Shown here piece by piece: positions 25,120 to 35,279 of a DNA stretch of 56,607 nt (its first letter is position 1; each line of letters starts with the position of its first letter). Source of the stretch: Scenedesmus sp. ARA3 (Eukaryota > Chlorophyta > Chlorophyceae > Sphaeropleales > Scenedesmaceae). The position numbers and the translations under genes are program-made. Under the pieces are notes generated by a model. The model had not been told where the DNA came from and ran no database searches. It saw nothing but the letters and a program-made list of their open reading frames with translations. Where the stretch lies: NCBI GenBank assembly GCA_004335835.1, contig RWJK01001728.1, forward strand, positions 1,783 to 58,389. The letters run 5' to 3'.

Positions 25120-25190
25120 GCTGCTGTGCGCTGTACTGCTGCTGTGCGCTGTACTGCTGCTGTGCGCTGTACTGCTGCTGTGCGCTGCAC
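25120..25190. repeat. 18-bp minisatellite, about four units
   Basis: The unit GCTGCTGTGCGCTGTACT is repeated in tandem with the last copy altered. Confidence 0.9.
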
Positions 25191-26063
25191 CAAAAGCCTG
25201 CAACGCTTCTGGCACTGCTGCTATACGCTCGGAGCGCCCAGGTCTATGTTGTACAGCCAGCTATGGTGTCAGCCTGATATGCAACAACCGCAACACATGC
25301 GTGGCGACGATATACACTAGATACAAGCCACAACAGGAGAGGCCATGACGGTGCTGCTGCGCTGCACTGGCCATCTGGTGGTTGAGCAGTGAAGACTGGG
25401 TGCAGAAGCCGGCAACGCCTGCATGCAGCCATTTCTCAATGGGACGGAAACAGAACTACACAAATCTCAATGCCAAGAAGCTCCAGAGTGCATGAGAACA
25501 CCACGCCCCGTGGTCTCCAGGCAGTAGGCACGCATCAAGCTGTGCCACGTGCTGCACTGCAGCTGAACAGTCCCTGCAGGCTGCAGCAGACAGATGAGCA
25601 GCAAATGCTCAACCAGCAAAGATGCATTTGCAGATGATGCACAAAGTGCGGCCATGTGCGTTGTGATAGGTGCAACAGCACTCAACACAGACCACACCAG
25701 CTGCTGCTGCTGCTGCTGCTGCCGCTGCTGAAGCGACATCAGCAAGCTTCCCCAAACACTGAGCAAAATGAAGAATGAAGTGTGCGTAAAGCACGTGCAA
25801 GCCATTACAACGTGACTGCTGCGTATTCAACCTGCAAAGCTGCAGCCAACAGATCTGTAGAACTACACACAGCATATGCAAACTCTCTGTGAACAGCACT
25901 GGCATGGCCTGTGGCCACCGACGTGACAAAAAACATGCCCGAGCGCGAAAGCATACCACCACACCGAACAATACGGGACCCACCAGCACACACACCACAT
26001 ACTACCGCCCACACGACACAAAAGAAAAGGAAGCCACAGAAAGACACATACACAGCTCACAGG

Positions 26064-26130
26064 CGATGTGAGCATGCACCTGAGGGCGATGTGAGCATGC
26101 CCTGAGGGCGATGTGAGCATGCACCTGAGG
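26064..26130. repeat. 22-bp minisatellite, three units
   Basis: Units share GATGTGAGCATGC followed by CCTGAGGGC; the middle unit lacks one or two bases. Confidence 0.9.
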
Positions 26131-26434
26131 GTGTTCAAAGGCGCCGTTCAAGCAACAGCATGCACGCATGCGAGCTACGCAACTGCGTGCAGAAGGAGCG
26201 GCCCTGTACAGTCCATAACAGTCACACACACCGCCAACCTGAGTCATCAATGTTCGGATCGCACAGAGGCATGGACTGCTGCCAGCAGCAGCTGAGCAGC
26301 AGCACGCCATGATGCACATAGTTGACTGAGAGACCCACAACAAACTGGCATCACACAAAAGCAAAGAGAAGATATGTCGTTAGAAAGAGCAGTAAAACCC
26401 CATCGAGAAACACATCAAGTGCATGATGCAGCGC

Positions 26435-26439
26435 TTACA
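26435..26439 (-). terminator. putative TGTAA poly(A) signal for PDK1 (minus strand)
   Basis: TTACA on the plus strand, 307 bases past the PDK1 stop. Confidence 0.6.
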
Positions 26440-26745
26440 TCTGCTTGTGCAGGCCTGCAACATCCGCATGCCTGCTGCTGTGTTGCCCTTCCCACGGGAC
26501 CACAGCTGCTGCGTACCACAGGCGTGCTTTGTGCACGCACGCGCCCCGCTGCACAGCCCAGCTTCCCCTGAAGCCCTATAAACGACATGCATGATACACA
26601 GCACAGCAGCAAAGACACGCGGCACCTCACGCCGTGTGTGTCTGTCGTACGCAGTGAGCTGCCTGACTGGTCACAAGGTGCCGCAGAAGACACCAGGTAC
26701 ACAGATCGCAACACAATAGACGGACGGCTCAATTGGTGCAGCACA

Positions 26746-29700
26746 TCACACTGTGGCGCCTGGCGGCAGGTACTCATACTGCACGGGTGGTGCCGCATTC
26801 CGCACCAAGCTCTGGAACTCCCAGTCCAGTGCAGCGTCATCAGGGTCGCGCGGCTGCGGCGGCACAAACTGCGGCGCGGGTGCTGCGCGCACTGCTGCCC
26901 AGTTGACGCCTGCAAAGAAGGGGTGGCGCTGCACCTCGGCAATGCTGCGATGGCCTGCAAAAACAACCGCAAACGGCAGGCACCAAACAGGGTGAGGAGG
27001 TGGTACCCTAAACATGCAGAGTGGGTGCCGCTGCACCTCTGCAATGCCGCGGTGGCCTGCAGGTGTAACAAACCAAACACAGAGCAGGCAACAAGCAGTG
27101 TAAGAACGGAGACAGCCTGCCATGCGAAGAAAGGGGCGCCGCTGCACCTCTGCAGTGCTGCGGTGGCCTGCGGGAGCAGCAACATGGAGACACAGAGATA
27201 CAGAAGAGCAGCAACATGGAGACACAGAGATACAGAAGACTGACAGCAGCAAGCAGGTTAAAGGAGTATGGTGAGAAGTGGGAATGCGGGTGTACATGAA
27301 TACAGGCACTGCAACATCAACATGCAGCTGGCACAGCCGACAACCAAGCACCACATGTTTGCACATCCCCGACTCGCCCAGCCGCTGGTAGCACCCAGCA
27401 GCAGGTTTTCCACAGGTGGGGTGACAGCCGCTGGCTGGGCTCCAGCTGCAGCAGGCCCTCCACTGCTGCCGCTAGGCTGAAGCCCATATCTAAACCCCCA
27501 GAACAACCGAAACAAAACACCAAAAGCCCACCCAACTAGCCGCTGGGTGGGCTCCAGCTGCAGCAGCCCCTCCGCTGCTGCCGCTAGGCTGAAGCCCATA
27601 TCCAAATCCCCAGAACAACCAAAACAAAACCCCAGAACAAACAAAACAAAAACACCAAAAGCCCACCCACCTAACCGCTGGGTGGGCTCCAGCTCCAGCA
27701 GCCCCTCCGCTGCTGCCGCTAGGCTGAAGCCCATATCCAAATCCCCAGAACAACCAAAACAAAAACACCAAAAGCCCACCCACCTAGCCGCTGGGTGGGC
27801 TCCAGCTGCAGCAGCCCCTCCGCTGCTGCCGCTAGCCTGAAGCCCATATCCAAATTCCCAGAACAACCAAAACAAAGACACCAAAAGCCCACCCAACTAG
27901 CCGCTGGGTGGGCTCCAGCTGCAGCAGCCCCTCCACCAGGTCCCGTGCAGCAGGCTCAAGTCCATACTCAACGACCCAAATGCTACAGCATAAAAAAACC
28001 AGGACAACAAACACCAACGACCAGCCCACCTAGCCGTTGGCTGGGCTCCAGCTGCAGCAAATCCTGCTGCCAGCCGTCTGGCCCATGACCATCAACCTAA
28101 AACCACAAAAACAACAAACAACAACACCAAGCCCACCTAGGCGCTGGGTGGGCTCCAGCTGCAGCAGCCCCTCCACCAGGTCCCGTGCAGCAGGCGGGAA
28201 GCCCTCAGGGAAGCTCAGCGAGCCGCTGGTGATCAGCTGCAGCACGCCACAAGAGACACATGAAGGACAAGAACACAACGAAGGTCAGGTATGTATTCAA
28301 GGTCAAATGGCATGACAGAACAAGTACGAATGGATGGTCAGGTACGCATGGATGGTCAGGTACGCATGGACCGTCGAAGTACACTCAGCTACTAAACTGG
28401 AAGGTTACTCGCTCAAGATGATTAGTTGCGCTTGGATAGTCAGTCACGTATTGAGGGTCAGGTACCAATACACAAAGGCGAATCAGGTGCCAGACAAAGG
28501 TCACATGCCCACCTGGAAGGTCAGGTACTCGCTGGCGCTTTTGAAGGGCGGCCGGCCCGTGAGCATCTGGTACACGATGCAGCCCAGCGCCCACAGGTCC
28601 ACCGAGTAGGAGATGCCCGCGTTGTTGAGCACCTCAGGGGACACGTACTCCGCGGTGCCGACAAAGGAGGTGGCCCTGCAGAACGGCAGCAGCAGGGTTC
28701 AAAAGCAGTGTATTGCTGTGAGTGGTTACGATGTTGGGGATGCCCTCGTTGTTGAGCACTCCTGGGACACGTACTCCGCAGTGCCCACAAATGATGTGGC
28801 CCTGCAAGTCAGGCAGCCACAACAGACGAGGTGGGGTTAGCAGTCGTAAACTTATGTTGTATGCCAACAACTTCAGTTCCTTGCATGTTGCTGTCTTTGT
28901 CTTCGACTACACGCGAGACAGGCACGGCAGCTGATGCAAGCACGAAAATACTCAAGCGGTGCACAATGCGCATGTTGCATCAGCGCACCTGTGGTTGCCG
29001 CTGAGGCGCACTGTAGGCGGCAAAAACAGCGCCTTGGCACTGCCAAAGTCGATCAGCTTCAGCCGACCCTGCGCAAACAACAACAAGCACATTGCAGGCA
29101 GCAGCATAGAATTCACTGTTCAGCAAAAGATCATCAGGTGCACAGTCAGACAGTGGCTGAGGGGACACACGATGCTGGTATGCACCGCACAAGGGGAGCG
29201 CCAGCCAGGCAATGACAGCCAGCGATGTGCTGCCTTCAGCGGGAATTCTGCTCACAGCCGAACATGCAGCACAGCCAGGACACACGTGATGATGCAGCTT
29301 CAGTGTGATTACCACAGTGACACCGCCTGTTCTGCGCACCTGTGCATCCAGCAGCAAGTTTTCAGGCTTCAGGTCTCTGTGCATCACCTCCATGGACCTG
29401 CAAGGCATTAGGCAACATGATGCACATTGAGCAACAACATGCACAGCAGCAGCGCACAGCTGTCAGTGGTGCACTGCTGTCCGTAATGATGTTGCTGCTG
29501 CGCGCATTCTTGTGCAGTTGCGGCATCTGCGGCATTTGTGGCATCTGCTTCTCTGCTGCTGCATGTGCCACTTTGGGCCGCCACCATCGTCTGATCACCT
29601 GCAACAATAGAGCTGCAGATGTTCGCTCTGCTGCTGCTGCGCTGCACTGCACTGCACTGCACCAGCCGCGCATGATGACAAGAAAATATCCGCACCTCAG

Positions 29701-31345
29701 GTACTCCAGTATGTCCACGATCTCTGCCGCATACTGCACCGCGTCGCTGAGCGGCAGCGGCCCCCGGGACTGCAGCTGCTCGTACAGCTCGCCATTGGGG
29801 CAGTGCTCCAGGCCCATGTACAGCGACTCGGAGTCCTGCAGGCAAAGCAGGCATTGCAGACGAACGTTGGTTGACAATGTGTAACTAGCAGCAGCGGCAG
29901 GCATGAAGGCAGTGCTCCAGGCCCATGCACAGCAACTCAGAGTCCTGCAGGCATCAGAACATGACAGTACAGCACGCCAACTGCAGCAATGCACCAGCAC
30001 TGGCGCTGATGCTCTGTCCTGCAAACGTGTCTAAAGTGGTGAACGCTGGTCTGGACGACGAGCCATTTGCAGTACATGCGCCAAGGTGACATGCATGCAT
30101 GCATGCATGCATGCATGCATGCAGCTACATGCAGCAATTTGGGCATGAGACCCTGCTGTGAATGCACCTGCTGTGGATCCAGAATCCAGGTGTGCTGGCA
30201 TACCAGCATCCCTGCTACCTGCACAGGTTGCGCGGTTGCATTTGTGTGTCCTGCAACAGAGCTGTGACGCACTGCACCACTTTCCGACCTCAAGCAGCTG
30301 TCTAAAGCTGTGAGCTGCTGCTGCTGCACTTCTGCAAGGCACGCCGCCATTGCTGCTCTGCAACGGCAGCCAGGCCCCACCTGGAAGGTGAACTGCAGCT
30401 GCAATCCTGCAACCCATGCTGCCACTGCTGCCGCTGCCGCTGCCGCTGCTGCTGCTGCTGTAATGATGGAAGGCATGCTGCTGCTGCAGCCAGGCCCCAC
30501 CTGGAAGGTGAATTGCAGCTGTGCAATGCCTGGGTGGTGCAGCCTGTCCAGCACGTTGCGCTCATTCCTGATGTAGTCAGCCATCTGCGTGAGGCCCCAC
30601 GCACAGCACATGCAGATGGATGTTTATAACCATAGATGCTGACAAAGTGAAATGATGAGCGGCATGGATCAGTTCCTGATGTAGTCTGCCATATGCTTGG
30701 GGCATGCACAGGACACACCAGATTGCATGTGAAGCCACTAATAAACTGGTGACAGCTGAAGCCATACATGAAGCAACCTACATCACGAGCGCATGCAAAT
30801 ATGCTGCATGGGTATCAGCAGGTGCATGCCCCGCAGCCATGGCTACGTGTCCGATGCGTGCTGCTGCTGCTGGTACTGCTGCTGCTGATGATCACTTGCT
30901 GCGCTGTACATGGCGCTGCTGTCCAGCTTGCTAGCCCCTACACAGCTGCTACGGTAGCATCACACCAGAGGGCATGCTGATGCACTTCCTACTCACCTTG
31001 TTGCGCAGCACCAAGCTCTTGTTAACAATCTTCACTGCATAGCAGCAGCCATCCCCCTTGTATTTGCCCAGCACAACAGTGCTAAAGCTGCCATCTCCAA
31101 GCCGCTGGATCAAGTCAAAATCTCCGATCGATATCTGCAGCCTGCACACCGAATGCGTAAGGCAGTGAGCATCACGGCAAACACAGCAGCAGGGTTGACT
31201 CACGGAACCTGCTGCTGCTTGCATGAGCCTTGCTGGCAAGCTGGCCACACCTGGGAGCGTGATACATCTTCTCGCCATGACCAGCGCTGCTGATAGCCTG
31301 CTGCTGCTGTTGTTGCTGCTGCTGCCCCATCGCCACACTGGCCAT
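26746..31345 (-). CDS. PDK1: PDK1-like AGC-type protein kinase without PH domain
   Basis: PDK1 phosphorylates the activation loop of other AGC kinases. Minus-strand exons are 31345-31209, 31141-30997, 30584-30501, 29835-29696, 29397-29340, 29068-28989, 28675-28513, 28236-28137 and 26954-26746; 371 residues with matching phases. The ATG at 31345 is the first in frame; a nine-residue Gln run follows. Kinase motifs are complete: glycine loop GDGSFSTV (61-68), Lys83 in YAVKIV, helix-C Glu102 in [15 protein letters not shown] with Asp177, DFG with Asp195, and [12 protein letters not shown] with Ser218 at the autophosphorylated position of human PDK1. [18 protein letters not shown] and HPFFAGVNW complete the fold. 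The protein ends 68 residues after [14 protein letters not shown] with a Pro-rich tail; there is no PH domain as found in animal and flowering-plant PDK1. At least five of the nine exons have edge copies in adjacent introns. Confidence 0.93.
27030..27180 (-). repeat. two copies of the acceptor edge of the last PDK1 exon
   Basis: Segments near 27030-27065 and 27145-27180 repeat the acceptor and first codons ([12 protein letters not shown]) with changes, inside the last intron. Confidence 0.85.
27430..28170 (-). repeat. seven-unit array derived from the end of PDK1 exon 8
   Basis: Units start near 27430, 27540, 27673, 27786, 27898, 28031 and 28138 (the last being the real exon end), spaced about 110 to 133 bases. 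Each contains the segment coding [12 protein letters not shown], usually its CTAG/GTGGG donor, and an AC-rich intron piece with CCCATATCCAAAT and AACAACCAAAACAAA blocks. The five leftmost units form the most regular part of the array. Confidence 0.95.
28738..28808 (-). repeat. copy of the start of PDK1 exon 7
   Basis: Repeats the acceptor and the coding of [17 protein letters not shown] with substitutions and an indel. Confidence 0.85.
29905..29950 (-). repeat. copy of the start of PDK1 exon 4
   Basis: Repeats the CTGCAG acceptor and the coding of [12 protein letters not shown] with changes. Confidence 0.85.
30091..30122. repeat. (ATGC)n microsatellite
   Basis: Eight ATGC units, self-complementary, within PDK1 intron 3. 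Confidence 0.95.
30370..30416 (-). repeat. copy of the end of PDK1 exon 3
   Basis: Repeats the coding of QLQFTFQ and the GTGGGGCC donor almost perfectly. Confidence 0.85.
30668..30712 (-). repeat. copy of the start of PDK1 exon 3
   Basis: Repeats the acceptor side and coding of MADYIRN with changes, upstream of the real exon in gene direction. Confidence 0.7.
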
Positions 31346-32508
31346 CGCCTTCGTCGGGCTACCACTCGTTGTCACCGCTACTAAAATGCTTACTATAGAA
31401 AATCAAAAGCCTTTGAGGCAGCCGCAGGCCTCCTTACGGCCCCACACGCGATGAATTGCCTCGGAGTGTGCCTCACCACAGTAGAAAGGCCTTTTGTTGC
31501 GTTAAAGGTGTAATGCAGCACCCATTTACTGTGAGGTAGAGCCTCAAGCTGCAGTTAATCGACATAGGGAAAGGTCGACAAGAACCCAGCAGTGAACAAC
31601 GTGACAGCCACTGCCCCTCGCGGTGTTCCTGTGATCACGCAGGTGCAAAAAAAGCCAATCAATAAACTTGAACTAGTTTTGTTTCCCGTTTATGGTGACT
31701 GTCCACCACACCAGCCATATGCGTCCTTTGTCTCACCTGGTCCAGCTCAGCAGAGGAGTGTGCAGCACAGACGGCAAGGCTGCCAGGAGCCATCAAGAAT
31801 CTTGAATGCAATTGCCTCCGATGTTTATGTTATTAGCAGATCAGCTAGCGATTCCATACGTTTTATGGCAGCAGCGTTGGGTGTGCCAGCATCAAGCCAT
31901 GGTCATGACCAGTGATCACTGTGCTGCATGGTTCATCATGGACCCCCCATGCAATGCCGTCCGGACTAACGCGTTACTCAGCCGCACAATTTGTGGGTTC
32001 CAGAGAATATGACACGCGTCAGGCTGGAGACACTAGCAACAGGCCTGCCAGGATGTTGATCGGACGTCCACTGCCAGGCTGGCAGCAAAGTTTTGGCAAG
32101 CTCAGCTGAATGTTCAAACCTGTTTCAGCCCTGGAGCCTCAGCAAACTTACTGACGTGACTGACAATACCTCGCCCTGTGAGTCTAATATATTGGCTGTG
32201 ACGCTGCCCCGTGTCAGACCCCTGAACCTCTGGGAGTTAGGTCTGACCACTGTCAGCTGGCAGCTGACTCAGCTGCCCACCGATGGTGTGCACTGGTCCG
32301 TGTCATGCCAAACCATTCCCACCCGCCCTGTTCTTAGGTGATATACTTTCCTGCAAACGAAAAGGAGGAGTTTAATATACCCCCAGGGCCTGGGGGTGAC
32401 CTGTTGTGATTTGTTCAGCTCTGTAGTGCTGTTTGCCGTGAGGTTCGCAGCGCACTGCCTGGTTGTACACTTTCCAATGCAGTAAAACAGTGAACCCAAG
32501 CAGCAGCA
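31346..32508. promoter_or_regulatory. 1.16-kb region between divergent PDK1 and RMND5 genes
   Basis: Presumed promoters and 5' UTRs of both genes. It has less CAG repeat than the surroundings and contains an AT-rich patch near 31652-31692. No coding exon recognised. Role inferred from orientation. Confidence 0.5.
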
Positions 32509-35279
32509 ATGAGCAGTAACATTGAGACGGCCCTCGACGAGGCCGGTAAAGTGTGCAAGAAGCAGAAGCTATGCGGGGCCAAGGTCAGCGACTGCATGGA
32601 CAAGCTCATTGCGATGGTGAAGGCTTCGAGAGACAAAGTAGCAGCTGGCGCCAGCGATGCGATCCCGCAGTTGATCGCTGAGGCAGAGGGGGGCCTGCTG
32701 AAGGAGATGAGCAGCAGCACCAAGGAGCTGCACAGTAGCATTAACAAGCTGAGCAAGGTAGGCCTTGCAGGAAAAAGGAATGCTTGGTTCTTGGTTGCCA
32801 TGATGACGAAGTAAGGTATTGCAGCTTGTGTGTGTTGTGTGTACATTCAGACAGTTGAGGCATGTGATGCACAGCTTCAGCTGTTGCAGCTGGGAAGCAT
32901 ACAGCTTGATCACTCAACAGCTTCACAAGCTTTGCACAGCACCATGCTGCACAATCAAACTGGAGCTTTGCTGTGGCAGCAGTTGCCTGGGGTCACTCAA
33001 CTATCAGCCTATGTTGAATGACCAACAGCAACATCTGCATGCTGCTGCCTGCTACACGGCATGCTGTTGCTGCTACAGGCGCTCGACAAAGCCTTTGACC
33101 TGCAGGCAGATGTCTGCAAGGCGATGCGGGAAGTGCAGTTTGACCAGCAGCTGTTGAACAAGGTGGGTGCTGGATGCCTCTTTTGTTTTCTTTCCCATCG
33201 TGTAATCGCTGGGACATAACAGCGCATGGCATGCATAGCAGGCACCGCATGTGCAATGAAATGCTGTGCATGTCTGCTGACCGGCCACCCCTATCCTGCG
33301 CTTACACTTCTGGCAGCAGAAGCCCCACACAACCCACCACACCCACAGTCACATGTACCGTTTCCTGGCCTGCTGCTGCTGCCGCTGCTGCTGCTGCTGC
33401 TGCTGCTGCTTGTCGTATGCAGGTCATTGCAGAGCACTTGTACCGTGAGGGGCGCTTCGACCTGGCAGATGAGTTTGTGGCAGAGGCATCGCTGCCAGGT
33501 GCAGCAGAGCTGCGTGCACCATACATAGCACTACACACAGTGCTGCAGCAGGTGAGACGTGGCTTCAAGAACACAAAGAGATTTGGTGCTCAAGGGTGTG
33601 CATTGTGTTTAACGGTGCTCACTCTCCTTTTCTGGTCTCAGACCTTGTGTTCAACCTGTTGTGGCTCATACCATCCAAGAAAGATGGTGCCAGGACCCAC
33701 ATGTAACTGTCCTCTCTCAAAGCAGCAATAATGTGTTGCATGCACACTCTCAGATGCATGCACTGTGCGCAGCACTGCAGTGCAGCACATCCATTCTCTG
33801 TTTCATCTGTTTCTTGCAGATCAAGCAGCACAACCTGGGCCCAGCGCTGCAGTGGGCGCAGGAGCACCGCGCAAAGCTGTCTATTGATGGCAGTCCCAGC
33901 AGCTTTGAGTTCAGGCTGCACGCGCTCAGCTTCCTCACGCTGCTCACTGGCAGCGGCACGGCAGCAGCGCTGGGCTACGCGCAGCAGCACTTTGGCCCCT
34001 TCAAGGTGCGCTGCAGCCCCTCGAAAGCATTCTTCTAAGTGCCTGCATCATGCTTGCATGTGCCCGACATCCCCTTTGATCACTGCTGTGCATCACATTG
34101 CCATCATCTGCTTGATCTGACACATGAACAAGGCCTGCCTCGCGCTCTTTCTGTGGCATACTGCATCTCCTGCTGCCTCGCTGTGTTGTGGCCTCAGGCG
34201 CGGCACATGCGGGACACCCAGCGCCTGATGGGCTGCTGCTGTTTGCTGACTCTTTGCTGTGATTGGGTACTATGTCAAGCCTCAAGTCTTGATTTGCTGA
34301 ATCATGCGCTGCTGTCCTCCTGCAGGCGCGCCACATGCAGGACACCCAGCGCCTGATGGGCTGCCTGCTGTTTGCTGACTCTTTGCTGCGATTGGGTGCT
34401 ATGTCAAGCCTCAAGTCTTGGTTTGCTGCTGCGCTGCTGTCCTCCTGCAGGCGCGGCACATGCGGGACATCCAGCGCCTCATGGGCTGCCTGCTGTTCGC
34501 TGACAGGGACCCCGGGGACACGCCTTATGCGGACCTGCTGTCACCCACACGCTGGGACGAGGTGGCTCAGGAGTTTGCACGGCAGGCCTGCAGCCTCATG
34601 GGGCAGGTGAGATTGGTATCTGTTTCATTTCGGCACACGTCGTTTTGGCTATTGTATAGCCTGTACGCGCACAAAGAGCCTGCACACGCACAAAGAGCCT
34701 GCACACGCACAACGAGCCTGCACACGCAAAAAGAGCCTGTACACGCAAAAAGCTGCCGTGGCACATGTGCAAAGCAGGCCTGCAGCCTCATGCAATTGAA
34801 TTGAGGCGAGTGCTGCGGCTTGAAGGCTCAGTACTTTACGCCCTGAGCTGCTGTTGATAGTTGCTTGAACGCTGTGCGCCTGCTATCTTGCCACTCACAT
34901 TACTTCCACACATTTGCAGGCCTACGACAGCCCGCTGGCTGTCACTATTGCTGCCGGCAGCGTGGCGCTGCCGCCACTACTCAAGCTCGCCTCAGTCATG
35001 GAAGCAAGCGGCCAAGACCTCAGCTCCTGCAGCCAGCTGCCCTTCGAGATTGAGCTTGGGCAGGAGTTTGTGTACCGCAGCATCTTCGCTTGCCCGGTCA
35101 GTAGGGACCAGAGCAGCGCAGACAACCCGCCGAAGCTGCTGCCGTGCAACCACGTGCTATGCGAGCAGAGCATCCTGAAGATTGCTCGCAGCCGCAGCAG
35201 GGTGTTCAAGTGCCCGTATTGCCCGATGGAGGCGCGGCCTGACAACCTGCGGCTGCTGATCTTCCCGGATGTTGAGTAA
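32509..35279 (+). CDS. RMND5/GID2-type RING E3 ligase subunit of the GID/CTLH complex
   Basis: This subunit catalyses ubiquitin transfer within the GID/CTLH complex. Exons are 32509-32757, 33079-33162, 33423-33551, 33820-34005, 34451-34606 and 34920-35279, all joined in phase 0; 387 residues against about 391 for human RMND5A. The ATG at 32509 opens exon 1. Domains in order: N-terminal helical region (1-111); LisH-like VIAEHLYREGRFDLADEFV (112-130); CTLH IKQHNLGPALQWAQEHR onward (155-216); CRA segment (217-300); and a C-terminal degenerate RING. The RING has FACPVSRD (Cys326), LPCNHVLC (Cys344, His346, Cys349) and KCPYC (Cys366, Cys369), with the same missing second cysteine as in RMND5 proteins. 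Three tandem acceptor copies precede exon 5, and the C-terminus is copied in the 3' UTR. Confidence 0.93.
34196..34450 (+). repeat. two tandem 126-bp copies of the RMND5 exon 5 acceptor edge
   Basis: Copies begin near 34197 and 34325 before the real acceptor at 34450. Each carries CAG plus the coding of ARHMRDTQRLMGC and then intron sequence. Reading on from either earlier acceptor leaves the RMND5 frame. Confidence 0.95.
34666..34760. repeat. 19-bp minisatellite in RMND5 intron 5
   Basis: Five units of roughly CACACGCACAAAGAGCCTG with small changes. Confidence 0.92.

Larger units (their letters stand above)
22574..26745. other. 4.2-kb convergent intergenic region with small repeats
   Basis: Holds the 3' UTRs of the protease (plus) and PDK1 (minus) genes. 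I found no exon chain with family similarity. Small repeats seen: a 30-base direct repeat near 23728-23790, an imperfect pair near 24210-24310, an 18-base unit repeated four times at about 25120-25190, and a 22-base unit repeated three times at about 26064-26130. Open frames over 100 codons here lack ATG starts or recognisable domains. Confidence 0.55.

Noticed and set aside
24711..25277. 188-codon open frame in the protease-PDK1 intergenic region
   Set aside because: It begins with GTG rather than ATG, part of it is an 18-bp repeat (CCCALY units), and no domain is visible.
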